Both the position numbers and the translations under genes were made by a program. Source: Caldilineaceae bacterium (lineage in GTDB: Bacteria; Chloroflexota; Anaerolineae; Caldilineales; Caldilineaceae). From it: a stretch of DNA of 64,000 nucleotides. Every line of letters starts with the position of its first letter. Position 1 is the first letter of the stretch. Positions 43,382 through 52,039 of this stretch are shown piece after piece. The notes under the pieces were generated by a model, which had not been told where the DNA came from, ran no database searches, and saw only the letters and a program-made list of their open reading frames with translations. The stretch is from NCBI GenBank assembly GCA_958295845.1, contig OY282376.1:3547022-3611021 (forward strand), written 5' to 3'.

Positions 43382-44356
43382 ATGTTTATCGTAATCGGCA
43401 CAGCGACGGTTGACCTCTTCGTTGCGAACCTGGTTGAAATGCCCCATTCTGAAGGGGACGAATTTACTGTAGACAGTCTCGTCTTTCATAGTGAGCCTCT
43501 GAAAACCTCGCTCGGCGGCAATGGCGCTAATTCGGCCCATGCGCTGGCGAGCTTGGGCGCCGAGGTTGCGCTAGTTGGGGGGCTGGGCGAGGACCACTTA
43601 GGCGACTGGATGGCGGGGCAACTCGCGGACGCAGGTGTCGAGATGGGGAGCGTTGGGAGGTATCCGGGACAGGGAACTGCCACGACGCTTATTCTCAGCG
43701 ACTTGCAGCAGAACCGGCTGGCCTTTCACCACGAAGGCGCAAACAGATGCGTGGACGACAGTTCGATCGAAAGGCCTCTCGTTCGCCGTTCGGACATGTT
43801 GCTGTTGACAAGCTACTCAATTATGCCGGGTCTGCGCCCTCACGGCGCGGTCGAGCTGTTCCGATGGGCCAGGGATTGCGACACTCGCACTGCGGTAGAC
43901 ATCGGCCCGGCGATCGGTGAACCGGCCCGCCTGAACGAGCTACGCCCACTGCTGGCATACACAGATTATTTCATTTGCAACGAGCACGAGTTAACAGTTT
44001 GTACCGGTGGGGCGGCGTTGGGCGCGGGGATGGCTGCGATCCTGGAGGGCGGCGCGGGTTGTGTGGTCATCAAGCGGGGGGAGGCAGGCGCGGTGGTCCT
44101 GGAACGGAATGGCGCTTCTGCGGACACGACGGGCGGGCCGAATTATGTGCCCGGGTTCTCCGTTGACGTTCAGACAACTGTAGGCGCGGGTGATTCGTTT
44201 AATGCAGGGTTCCTGCTGGCGGTACAGGAGGGGGCAACGCCTGAGGCGGCGGCGCGTTTTGGCAACGCGGTTGCGGCCACAGTTGTCTCAACACCTGACA
44301 GACCGCTGGCGGCTTTGTCACGAGAGGCTGTCAATCGTTTGATCGAACCGTCATAA
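43382..44356 (+). CDS. PfkB-family carbohydrate kinase
   Basis: 324 residues. The opening 'MFIVIGTATVDLFVANL' and the glycine motif 'SLGGNGANSAHALASLGAEVALVGGLGEDHLG' are the PfkB N-terminal signature. The catalytic motif is 'TVGAGDSFNAGFL' (Asp base, second PfkB signature). It phosphorylates a sugar or nucleoside. Located opposite the ABC sugar importer, so it may act on the imported compound. Its last 26 bases overlap the convergent gene at 44331. Confidence 0.92.
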   Translation: MFIVIGTATVDLFVANLVEMPHSEGDEFTVDSLVFHSEPLKTSLGGNGANSAHALASLGAEVALVGGLGEDHLGDWMAGQLADAGVEMGSVGRYPGQGTATTLILSDLQQNRLAFHHEGANRCVDDSSIERPLVRRSDMLLLTSYSIMPGLRPHGAVELFRWARDCDTRTAVDIGPAIGEPARLNELRPLLAYTDYFICNEHELTVCTGGAALGAGMAAILEGGAGCVVIKRGEAGAVVLERNGASADTTGGPNYVPGFSVDVQTTVGAGDSFNAGFLLAVQEGATPEAAARFGNAVAATVVSTPDRPLAALSREAVNRLIEPS

Positions 44357-45215
44357 CGCCGGCGGCCGACTTTTCGACGGTGCAACGCTCCCCGGCCCGG
44401 AGCACGCGCACAGGCTGCTCCAGCGCAGTGGCTGCGGCGATGAAGGTGTCTGGCGGGGCGGTGTTGAAGGTAAACATTTCGTAGTGGCAGGGGATCGCGA
44501 GCTTGGCGTTGATGGCGCAGGCGAGTGTGGCGGCTTCGCTGCCGTTGAGATTGCCCGCCACCTTCCTCTCCGGCTTGCTGCCGTTTATCGGCAGGATGGC
44601 CACGTCGACGTTGAAATGGGTCAGCCGCTCCACCAACCCGCTGTATAGAACGGTGTCGCCGCTGTGATAGACGGTCCAAGGGCCGAAGCGGGCTACGTAG
44701 CCGAGGAATCTGCAGCGATCCTCTTCATCCTTCTCCAACTCTTCATGGGCGGCGGCGATTCCGTGAAAGCGGAAGTCGCCCACTTCTTTGTAGTCTCCGT
44801 CGTCCAGACCCACCGGCCAGGACGGGTCGCAGCCCAAACGCTCGGCAACGAATGCACGATTGGCTTCGGGTATGATGAACTGCAAGTCCGGAATCGCTTT
44901 CCTTAGTGGGACGAGCGTTTCGCCGTCGAGATGGTCGGTGTGGTTGTGGCTTGAGGTGACCACGTCGACGAAGTCGAGGCGTTCGGGGGCGATGACCCGC
45001 TCGGTCATGCGAATGTGGGGTTTGTCGGTGGCAGCGTATTTTTCGGTAAGGGAATCGGAGAGATAGGGATCGAAGAGGAGGAAGCGGCCGCGCCATTTTA
45101 GCAGAAAGCCGCTCTGGCCCAACCACCAGATGTGCAGGGCGCGTTCGCCGCCGGGTGCATCCTGCACATCGTGGAGGAAGGCCTCTTCCTGGAGGAAGGG
45201 TCTGATCAGTGACAT
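44331..45215 (-). CDS. Metallo-beta-lactamase-fold hydrolase (UlaG-like)
   Basis: 294 residues. Metal motif 'SSHNHTDHLDGETL' (HxHxDH), with 'HSGDTVLYSGLVERL' supplying further ligands and 'CHYEMFTFNTAPP' near the end. It resembles the UlaG / UPF0173 group, which includes L-ascorbate-6-phosphate lactonases. Given the sugar-handling neighbours, a lactonase or phosphohydrolase role is plausible. It overlaps the PfkB gene by 26 bases at their 3' ends. Confidence 0.88.
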   Translation of the reverse strand: MSLIRPFLQEEAFLHDVQDAPGGERALHIWWLGQSGFLLKWRGRFLLFDPYLSDSLTEKYAATDKPHIRMTERVIAPERLDFVDVVTSSHNHTDHLDGETLVPLRKAIPDLQFIIPEANRAFVAERLGCDPSWPVGLDDGDYKEVGDFRFHGIAAAHEELEKDEEDRCRFLGYVARFGPWTVYHSGDTVLYSGLVERLTHFNVDVAILPINGSKPERKVAGNLNGSEAATLACAINAKLAIPCHYEMFTFNTAPPDTFIAAATALEQPVRVLRAGERCTVEKSAAGVMTVRSND

Positions 45216-45224
45216 GGGAAGGGG

Positions 45225-46478
45225 CTATGCGTTCTCGATGATTTCCTGGCTGAGCTCACCTGTCTCTTCATTCTTCATGATGACTTTGACCTGGCCGCCC
45301 GCCATCCGTTCTGTTTTCAGGATTGTCAGACCGGCAGCGGCGGCGAGGGCTTCGGCCGGGTCGGGTTCAGTTGCGGCGGCTGCCTCCTGCCCGCGGCTGT
45401 CGCGGATGAGAGGCACATTTTCGCGTCCACGCCAGACTTCCAGCTCCACCGGTTCCCACTGGCGCGAGGATGCGGAACGGTAGCAGGCATCGATGACGGC
45501 ATTTACGACATAGCCATCGTAGAAGTTTTCTCTGGGTTGGGTGCCCTGATCGATTGCGTTGAACATGTCGTCAAACATGTCGCTATAGCCCAATTCGACC
45601 ACTTCGTCGCCTACTGGGAACAGCCAGCCGCTCTCCGATTCGGCCTTTTCGGCGACGTAGCCGGCGCCGGCGCCGCTGGTGTACATCTCGTAGCCTGTGC
45701 GCAGGAAGTGATTGAGCCAGATGGTGCCCTCGGTGCCGGCGACTTCGTCGCGCAGGTCCATACCGCCGCGGAAGGTCCAACTGACTTCGAATTGGCCGAT
45801 TGCGCCGTTTTCAAAGCGGATGAGGGCAATGCCATTGTCTTCGGCGTCGATGGGGTGGACGAGGGTGTCGGCCCAGCACATTACCTCGACGGGCCGGATG
45901 TCCTTGCCGATGAAGCTGCGGACGATTTCGATGCAGTGGCAGCCGAGGTCGACGATGGCGCCGCCGCCGGCCTGTTCGAGGTCCCAGAACCAGTCGCTGT
46001 GGGGGCCGGGGTGTGTTTCGCGGGAGCAGGCCCAGGTTACTTCGCCGAGGGCGCCGTTTTCGACGGAGGCGATGGCCTTCAGGGTTTTGGGCGTGTAGCA
46101 GAGGTCTTCGAGATAGCCGCCGAAGACACCGGTTGATTCGACTTTTTCCATCATGCGCTTGGCCTCTGCCGCGGTGCGGCCGAGGGGCTTGGTGCAGAGG
46201 ATGGCTTTGCCTGCGTCGGCGGCCAGGTTTACGCACTCCTCGTGAATGTGGTTAGGGAGACCGATGACGACGGTATCGATATCGTCGGAGGTACAGGCTT
46301 CGGTCAGATCGGTGGTCCAGGCGGGAATGTCCCATTCTTCTGCAAATGCCTTGGCTCTTTCTTCAGAACGGGAGTAGACGAGCTGCACTCGGTCTTTGCC
46401 CCTGCCGCCGTTAAGGGCCATTGTGTAGAACATGCCGATGAGGCCGGTGCCCAGCATTGAGATTTTGTGTTCCTGCAC
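45225..46478 (-). CDS. Gfo/Idh/MocA-family NAD(P)-dependent oxidoreductase
   Basis: 417 residues from GTG 46478 with GAAGGAG upstream. The Rossmann start is '[19 protein letters not shown]', then '[34 protein letters not shown]', where 'CTKPLG' replaces the usual 'EKP' with Lys as the catalytic residue. '[21 protein letters not shown]' is the conserved active-site region. It probably oxidises a sugar or inositol. It sits with the lactonase-like gene (9-base gap), suggesting consecutive steps in sugar metabolism. Confidence 0.9.
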   Translation of the reverse strand: MQEHKISMLGTGLIGMFYTMALNGGRGKDRVQLVYSRSEERAKAFAEEWDIPAWTTDLTEACTSDDIDTVVIGLPNHIHEECVNLAADAGKAILCTKPLGRTAAEAKRMMEKVESTGVFGGYLEDLCYTPKTLKAIASVENGALGEVTWACSRETHPGPHSDWFWDLEQAGGGAIVDLGCHCIEIVRSFIGKDIRPVEVMCWADTLVHPIDAEDNGIALIRFENGAIGQFEVSWTFRGGMDLRDEVAGTEGTIWLNHFLRTGYEMYTSGAGAGYVAEKAESESGWLFPVGDEVVELGYSDMFDDMFNAIDQGTQPRENFYDGYVVNAVIDACYRSASSRQWEPVELEVWRGRENVPLIRDSRGQEAAAATEPDPAEALAAAAGLTILKTERMAGGQVKVIMKNEETGELSQEIIENA

Positions 46479-46606
46479 GTTAATTGCTCCTTCGGAGGTG
46501 GTTGAAAGGTGGTAAGTTTTTCGAATTATGATAGTCAGTCTACATTTCCGCGTCAATCCAGGGAATGTTCAAGAAGGCGATTATCCCAGAAGCGCTTCAT
46601 GAAAGT

Positions 46607-47668
46607 TCAGCTGCCCTCTGCCACTTCCAGGGCGGCCTGGGCCGCGGCGGGGATGCGCGGGCCGAAGGCGGCGAAGCGTTCGTCCTGCGTCTGGCCGCGC
46701 ACATAGCGGACGTAGATCTGGGCGATGATTACGGTCACGCGGAACAGGCTGAGCGCGTGGTAGAAGTGGATGGCGGACAGGTCGCGGCCGCTATGTTGTG
46801 CATAGTGGGCGATGAGTTCGGCGCGACTCAGAAAGCGGTCGTCGAGCGGCATCATCGCCATCGCCCGGAAGTGGGGGGGATCGTCGGGCAGACACCACCA
46901 GGCCAGCAACGCGCCGACGTCGGAGAGGGGGTCGCCGAGCGTGCACATGTCCCAGTCAAAGACGGCGACGATTCGTCCAGGGTCGGAGGCGTCGAGCATG
47001 ACGTTGTCCAGCTTGTAGTCGTTGTGGACGAGCGAAGGAGGGCCTTCCGGTGGTTGGTTTGCCTGCAACCAGCTGTAGACGGCGTCCATGGCCGGCAGGT
47101 CCTCCAGTTTTGCGGCTTGCCAGCGCCGCCACCAACCTTCGATCTGGCGTTTGACGAAACCGGCGGGCATCCCCAGATCTCCCAGGCCGATGGCTTCATA
47201 GTCAACCGCGTGGAGATCGGCCAATGCTTCGACAAGCGCGATGCTCATTCGGGCTGGGGCGTCGCTGCAGGCGTCGTAGGGCGGCGGAATCGAATTGCGG
47301 ACGACGATGCCGTGCCGCCGCTCCATCACGAAGAAGGGTGCGCCGACGATGGATTCGTCGTCAGAGAACAGGAATGCACGGGGCGCGAGTGGAAATGCTT
47401 CCCAGAGCCTGAGCAAGACCTTGGACTCTCTCGCCATGTCGTGAGCGGAGGGCGCGACTGGGCCCAGCGGGGGGCGGCGGAGTACGTACTCGCGGCTGCC
47501 ATAGTCGAGGTGGTAGGTTAGATTGGCCGCGCCGCCGCCAAATTGGCGGACAGTCAGGGGGTTGTCGGTTCCTGGTAGCTTGCCGCGCAGGAATTCGGCG
47601 ATTATTTGTTCGTCGAGTTGCTCATCGGGGCGAACTTTGATGGTGTCGGACTGGCTTTTAGAAGACAT
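46607..47668 (-). CDS. Aminoglycoside phosphotransferase-like kinase (ACAD10/11 N-domain type)
   Basis: 353 residues with the APH fold: Gly-rich 'VRQFGGGAANLTYHLDYGSREYVLRRPPLG', catalytic motif 'LVHNDYKLDNVMLD' (HxDxxxxN) and 'IVAVFDWDMCTLGDPLSDVGALLAWW' (metal-binding DxD). This is the ACAD10/11-associated group, thought to phosphorylate hydroxyacyl-CoA in fatty acid catabolism, rather than an antibiotic kinase. No acyl-CoA dehydrogenase gene is adjacent. Confidence 0.88.
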   Translation of the reverse strand: MSSKSQSDTIKVRPDEQLDEQIIAEFLRGKLPGTDNPLTVRQFGGGAANLTYHLDYGSREYVLRRPPLGPVAPSAHDMARESKVLLRLWEAFPLAPRAFLFSDDESIVGAPFFVMERRHGIVVRNSIPPPYDACSDAPARMSIALVEALADLHAVDYEAIGLGDLGMPAGFVKRQIEGWWRRWQAAKLEDLPAMDAVYSWLQANQPPEGPPSLVHNDYKLDNVMLDASDPGRIVAVFDWDMCTLGDPLSDVGALLAWWCLPDDPPHFRAMAMMPLDDRFLSRAELIAHYAQHSGRDLSAIHFYHALSLFRVTVIIAQIYVRYVRGQTQDERFAAFGPRIPAAAQAALEVAEGS

Positions 47669-47905
47669 GATGTGTGAACGGTTTGGTCCGGCAAGCTGGT
47701 GTGCGCGAGAAAGTTCATGCGCCGGTCAACTGCGGGCGATTATATCGCAGATTGGCGAATCTGTCCCGACGGTGGGCGTGGGATGGGTGCGTCTTTATGT
47801 TGGGGCGAAAAAGGCGACGTGTGTTGCCCAAATTTGGCGCAGAAAAGTGTGGGGGGAAATTATGCTTGGGTTGCTCAAATCTTTTGCCGGTTTGGGGGAT
47901 GCACA

Positions 47906-48548
47906 GGGCAGGCACGAGGCCTGCCTCTACAGGACCGTTTAGGGGTGGGCGGAGACGGTGTGGGGGCCGCGCGAGGGCAGGCACAAGGCCTGCCCCTACG
48001 GGAAAGTCGGGAGATGGCGGAGTCTCTGTGGGGGCCGCGCGAGGGCAGGCACAAGGCCTGCCCCTACGGGACCGTTTGGGGGATGGCGGAGTCTCTGTGG
48101 GAGCCGCGCGAGGGCAGGCACAAGGCCTGCCCCTACGGGACCGTTTGGGGGATGGCGGAGTCTCTGTGGGGGCCGCGCGAGGGCAGGCACAAGGCCTGCC
48201 CCTACGGGACCGTTTGGGGGATGGCGGAGTCTCTGTGGGAGGCGGACGTGGGCAGGCACAAGGCCTGCCCCTACGGGAAAGTCGGGAGATGGCGGAGTCT
48301 CTGTGGGGGCCGCGCGAGGGCAGGCACAAGGCCTGCCCCTACTGGACCGTTTGGGGGATGGCGGAGTCTCTGTGGGGGCCGCGCGAGGGCAGGCACAAGG
48401 CCTGCCCCTACTGGAGCGTTTGGGGGATGGGGGAGTCTCTGTGGGAGGCGGACGTGGGCAGGCACAAGGCCTGCCCCTACGGGAAAGTCGGGAGATGGCG
48501 GAGTCTCTGTGGGGGCCGCGCGAGGGCAGGCACAAGGCCTGCCCCTAC
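47906..48548. repeat. Ten-copy tandem array of a 68-69 bp hairpin unit (locus 3, module A)
   Basis: Hairpin cores begin at 47906, 47975, 48043, 48112, 48181, 48250, 48318, 48387, 48456 and 48524, giving periods 69, 68, 69, 69, 69, 68, 69, 69 and 68. Each core has stem GGGCAGGC / GCCTGCCC and a CCTAC tail. Two spacer types occur: one 43 bases long starting GGGAAAGTC, one 44 long starting GGACCG or GGAGCG. A variant ending GGCGGACGT always precedes a 43-base spacer. As 69 is divisible by 3, long frames stay open in several frames on both strands; I call no protein here. Confidence 0.95.
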
Positions 48549-48568
48549 TGGAGCGTTTGAGGTAAATA

Positions 48569-48681
48569 TTGTTGGATAGACTCGTTGCTGGCGACGAATG
48601 AACAATGTGGTCTAGTAAGGGCGGGGCGTTGCGGGGGCGCAGCCCAGCACAAGGGAGGGCCGAAGGCCCGGAGGCACAGAA
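48569..48681. repeat. Intergenic repeat module B (locus 3)
   Basis: TGTTGGATAGAC, GGTCTAGTAAGGGCGGGGCG, GGGGGCGCAGCCC and GCACAAGGGAGGGCCGAAGGC in the same order as at 2664. It follows the array directly, with the same orientation. Confidence 0.85.
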
Positions 48682-48716
48682 GGCAGTGGTCAGTGATCAG
48701 TGGTTAGTGGTCAGAG
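48682..48716. repeat. GTGGTCAGTGATCAGTGG tail (locus 3, module C)
   Basis: About four 7-bp units, the counterpart of the tails at 2778 and 20784. Beyond it, 48717-48964 holds no gene that I can support. Confidence 0.8.
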
Positions 48717-48964
48717 GTTGGCTTCAAAAAAAATGCGTAGGAGAGTTCACCCCCTATTCTGGGATGCACCGGAAGCGCTATTTCGCTTTGACATCCTGCA
48801 CGAAATCAAGTACCGTTTGAGCGCGGACAGGCGCCGCGTTGGATTGCGCGGTTGAGAGGCGGGCGGAGAGGCAGACGGAGCCTGACTCCGGCTTGCTGAT
48901 GACTGTGATTTGGCGCGGGCAGCCGCGAAATTGATAGACGGTTCGAGCCATTCATCCCCCGAAC

Positions 48965-49831
48965 ATGGCAACTACGACAGCGCGCGTGCAGTACCACCGT
49001 CTACTCGGTACAGGCATGCAGCTAAATTTGGCTGCGGTCAAGGTAACGGTTGCGACGGAGTCGAGCATCCTCAGCGAGTCCCCCAGAGTAGACATTTTGC
49101 TCCTGCGGCGAGAAGGGGCGGGTTGGAACGAAGCGCAACGGGCGCGATTGCCGGACGGTATCCGTGAGAGTACGGCGGCTCACATCCTGGTTGAGTTCAA
49201 GTACACTGAATCTGTGACCGAGGACGGGATACTGCAAGCTGCCGCTTACGATCTCTTCTATCGTCAAGTGCAGAAACTGCCAAAGGAACAGACGCTGCCG
49301 GTCGTACTGAGCGCGAAAACGCCTCAGCAGAGCCGGTTGGCCAGGTGGGGATATGAAGAGTCGCAGAGAGGTGTCTTTCGAACCAAGCTGCCCTTTGTTG
49401 GTCGTGTGACGCTTCTGGCATTAAATCGCTTACCACCGACTGGAAATAACGCCTTTGTGAAGCTGTTTGCCAGCCGCGAGCAGGAAAGAGAATCAGGTCT
49501 GGCTGCGCTGGCCAGATCAGGTATCGCAGAGTCGACGGATTTTCACGCCTACATTCTCGGTTTGACCCAAACCCTCGATGTGAAAGGAGATACGGGCATG
49601 GCGGAAGTGTTGACCCCGGAGAAGGTGCTGGCTTACGGAAAGAGGATGCGAGAACTCGTTTTTGAAACGGGAACGCCCGAAGAGAGGCTTGCAGGCCTAA
49701 GCCCGGACGAAATACTGGCAGGTCTCAGCTTGGAGGAGCGGAGAAAGCTGCTTCAACTTTTGCAAAAGGAGATTGACGCGGGTGCCGACGGCGGGACCGA
49801 CAGGTCTGGAACTGATGGTGGCGAGAACTGA
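48965..49831 (+). CDS. PD-(D/E)XK-like protein of unknown function
   Basis: 288 residues. 'SPRVDILLLRREG' followed by 'AAHILVEFKYTESVTEDGILQAAAYDLFYRQ' gives the D...ExK pattern of the PD-(D/E)XK nuclease superfamily, with a Gln in the next helix. The C-terminal part is helical, ending 'LSPDEILAGLSLEERRKLLQLLQKEID', a degenerate repeat often seen at the end of such transposase/nuclease-like proteins (Rpn/DUF4351 style). No good ribosome binding site precedes ATG 48965, and the start could be later (for example the Met near residue 18). It lies just after the ten-copy repeat array. Nuclease activity is inferred, not shown. Confidence 0.6.
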   Translation: MATTTARVQYHRLLGTGMQLNLAAVKVTVATESSILSESPRVDILLLRREGAGWNEAQRARLPDGIRESTAAHILVEFKYTESVTEDGILQAAAYDLFYRQVQKLPKEQTLPVVLSAKTPQQSRLARWGYEESQRGVFRTKLPFVGRVTLLALNRLPPTGNNAFVKLFASREQERESGLAALARSGIAESTDFHAYILGLTQTLDVKGDTGMAEVLTPEKVLAYGKRMRELVFETGTPEERLAGLSPDEILAGLSLEERRKLLQLLQKEIDAGADGGTDRSGTDGGEN

Positions 49832-49941
49832 TAAGGCCCTGCTTTTTCAGTGGCGCGCCTCCATTCAGGATCATCCAATGGATAGACGGTTAGAAAGAAG
49901 CATAATGCCAGGAAGTTCCATCTTCATGGAGAGGGCTTGAC

Positions 49942-51105
49942 ATGAGAATTACAGACATTCAGGCTGTTCGCGTTAACTTTCCCGAGCCTGAGCAGAGAAC
50001 TGAACCGCGGCGCAAGGGTTGGGCCGAGACCGCAGAGGTCGCTAATCCCATGTCCTGGTATCCCAAGGTAAAGCGGCACCGGAGCCTTTGGACGCCGAGT
50101 CGTTGGGGGCCGGTGTGGTGCAAGGTGACACTTGAGGACGGGACGTGGGGTCTTGGTCTGACGGACAATGGGCGGGTGGCTGCTGCCATCATCGACGACC
50201 ACATTGCCCCGAATCTTATCGGCGAGGACGGTCTGGCGATTCAACGGCTGGCCGACATGATGTTCCGCATGACAAAACCGTATGGGTCGGTGGGACTCGC
50301 CGCCTACGCGGTTAGCGCGGTGGATTTGGCTCTATGGGACGCGAAGGGCAAGGTGCTGGACCGGCCGGTTTACAGTCTGATTGGGGGCCCGCAGAAGGAC
50401 AAGCAGTTCTGTTATTCGACGGGCAATGATCTGGACTGGTACAAGGAACTCGGCTTCCGTGCGTTCAAACTGGCCTGCCCCTATGGGCCGGCGGACGGTT
50501 TGGACGGGCTGCGCAAGAACGAGCAGATGGTGGCCGAGGCCAGGGAACTGGTGGGCGACGAAGCAGAACTGATGCTGGACTGCTGGATGGCGTTCGACAT
50601 CGAGTACACGGTGCGCCTGGCAGAAACGCTGCGCCCTTACCGGCTCAAGTGGATGGAGGAGTGTCTGCTTTCGGAGGACCTGGACGGCCATGTCGAGGTG
50701 CGAGAGCGCATACCGTGGCAGACGCTGAGCACAGGAGAACATTGGTATACGCACATGCCCTTCCAGTGGGCGTTGCGGCACAATGTCGTTGATATATTGC
50801 AGCCGGACATCAATTGGGTTGGGGGTCTGAGCACCTGTCTGAAGATTGCGTCAGCCGCGGATGCCGCGGGCAAGAAGGTTATTCTGCACGGAGGCGGGCG
50901 CAATCCATTTGGGCAACATTTCACACATGCCGTTGCCTGTGTCCCGTGGTTGGAGTACTTCATCGGCTCGGCGCCAGGCGTGCCCTTGCAGGAGTCGGCG
51001 GGCATTCCTGGTCAGGCTGTGGCGGAAGACGGCTGGCTGGTGCCTTCCGAAGCACCGGGCTTCGGACTTGAAATCTCGGAAGAGTGGATCGAACCGTATT
51101 TTTGA
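49942..51105 (+). CDS. Enolase-superfamily dehydratase, L-rhamnonate dehydratase-like
   Basis: 387 residues. The N-terminal cap 'MRITDIQAVRVNFPEPEQR' and 'TWGLGLTDNGRVAAAII' are followed by the barrel: 'FRAFKLACPYGPADG' (catalytic Lys), 'ELMLDCWMAFD' (metal Asp), 'LKWMEECLLSED' (metal Glu), 'STGEHWYT' (metal Glu/His) and 'KKVILHGGGRNPFGQHF' (catalytic His). This order fits the mandelate racemase subgroup, and 'CPYGPADG' with 'ECLLPxD'-like motifs fits rhamnonate dehydratase. It dehydrates a sugar acid to a 2-keto-3-deoxy acid. First gene of a three-gene set with the PhyH-like and amidohydrolase genes. Confidence 0.88.
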   Translation: MRITDIQAVRVNFPEPEQRTEPRRKGWAETAEVANPMSWYPKVKRHRSLWTPSRWGPVWCKVTLEDGTWGLGLTDNGRVAAAIIDDHIAPNLIGEDGLAIQRLADMMFRMTKPYGSVGLAAYAVSAVDLALWDAKGKVLDRPVYSLIGGPQKDKQFCYSTGNDLDWYKELGFRAFKLACPYGPADGLDGLRKNEQMVAEARELVGDEAELMLDCWMAFDIEYTVRLAETLRPYRLKWMEECLLSEDLDGHVEVRERIPWQTLSTGEHWYTHMPFQWALRHNVVDILQPDINWVGGLSTCLKIASAADAAGKKVILHGGGRNPFGQHFTHAVACVPWLEYFIGSAPGVPLQESAGIPGQAVAEDGWLVPSEAPGFGLEISEEWIEPYF

Positions 51106-51171
51106 GGCACATCTTTGCGACTGAAGAAATCATAGCGCGGCACGCCCTATCTATCCACAAGGAGCATCCAG

Positions 51172-52032
51172 ATGCTTAGCAAGAAACAGATTGACTTCTA
51201 TCACGAGAACGGCTACCTGGGCGTGGAAGGCGTCCTTTCGGCTGACGAGGTAGCGGAACTGCGCAGGGTGACTGACGGATTCGTCCAGCTCAGCGCCAGC
51301 GTTACCGAGCATACCGATGTTTTTGACCTTGAGCCAGGTCATACATCGGAGTCGCCGAAATTGCGGAGGCTTAAGGACCCGGTATTGCAGCATGAGGTAT
51401 ACAAGAAGTTTCTCGAGCACCCTCGCATCGTGGATATTGCCGAGCAGCTGGTGGGGCCGGGTGTGCGCACGAATGGCAACAAGCTCAATATGAAGTCACC
51501 GGAGTACGGCAGCCCGGTAGAGTGGCATCAGGACTGGGCGTTCTATCCGCATACCAATGACGATTTGCTGGCGGTCGGCGTCAGTATGGACGACATGAGA
51601 TATGAGAACGGCTGCCTGCTGGTCATTCCCGGCTCCCACAAGGGCCCGATTTATTCGCATCACCAGGACGGGCACTTTGCCGGCGCGGTCACGGTTGAGG
51701 TGCCGGACGCGGACAAGGCAGTGCCAATCGAGCTCGAAGCCGGCGGCATTTCGATCCACCATGTGCGGACGCTGCATGCTTCGGCCAAAAACGTCTCCTC
51801 CCGTCCCCGCAGGTTGCTTCTCTATCAGTACTGCGCGATAGACTCCTGGCATTTACAGGGATACCCGAATTGGGAGGCCTATGCGGAGTCGGTGTTGCGC
51901 GGTGAACCTTGCAACCGCCCGCGGTTGGCCGATGTACCAGTTTTGATGCCATTGCCGGAGTCACTGCGCGGGGGATCGATTTACGAGACGCAGACGATTC
52001 TCGAGAAGCCGGTCTTCGCAGTCGCGGAGTAG
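51172..52032 (+). CDS. Phytanoyl-CoA dioxygenase (PhyH)-like oxygenase, second copy
   Basis: 286 residues. 'VEWHQDWAFYPHTNDDLLAVGVSMDDMRYENGCLLVIPGSHKGPI' gives HxD iron ligands and the beta-helix strand; 'GGISIHHVRTLHASAKNVSSRPRRLLLYQYCA' gives the distal His and Arg. It is distinct from the enzyme at 31831, which has HYD rather than HQD. It is separated by 66 bases from the dehydratase gene and 7 bases from the amidohydrolase gene, so an operon is likely. Confidence 0.9.
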   Translation: MLSKKQIDFYHENGYLGVEGVLSADEVAELRRVTDGFVQLSASVTEHTDVFDLEPGHTSESPKLRRLKDPVLQHEVYKKFLEHPRIVDIAEQLVGPGVRTNGNKLNMKSPEYGSPVEWHQDWAFYPHTNDDLLAVGVSMDDMRYENGCLLVIPGSHKGPIYSHHQDGHFAGAVTVEVPDADKAVPIELEAGGISIHHVRTLHASAKNVSSRPRRLLLYQYCAIDSWHLQGYPNWEAYAESVLRGEPCNRPRLADVPVLMPLPESLRGGSIYETQTILEKPVFAVAE

Positions 52033-52039
52033 TGCGCTC

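Noticed and set aside
47674..48579. Long open reading frames of about 200-300 codons on both strands across the repeat array
   Set aside because: They arise because the repeat period of 69 is a multiple of 3 and contains no stops. Translations are simple repeats such as GRHKACPY and AGTRPAPTG, seen in several frames at once, so they are not genes.
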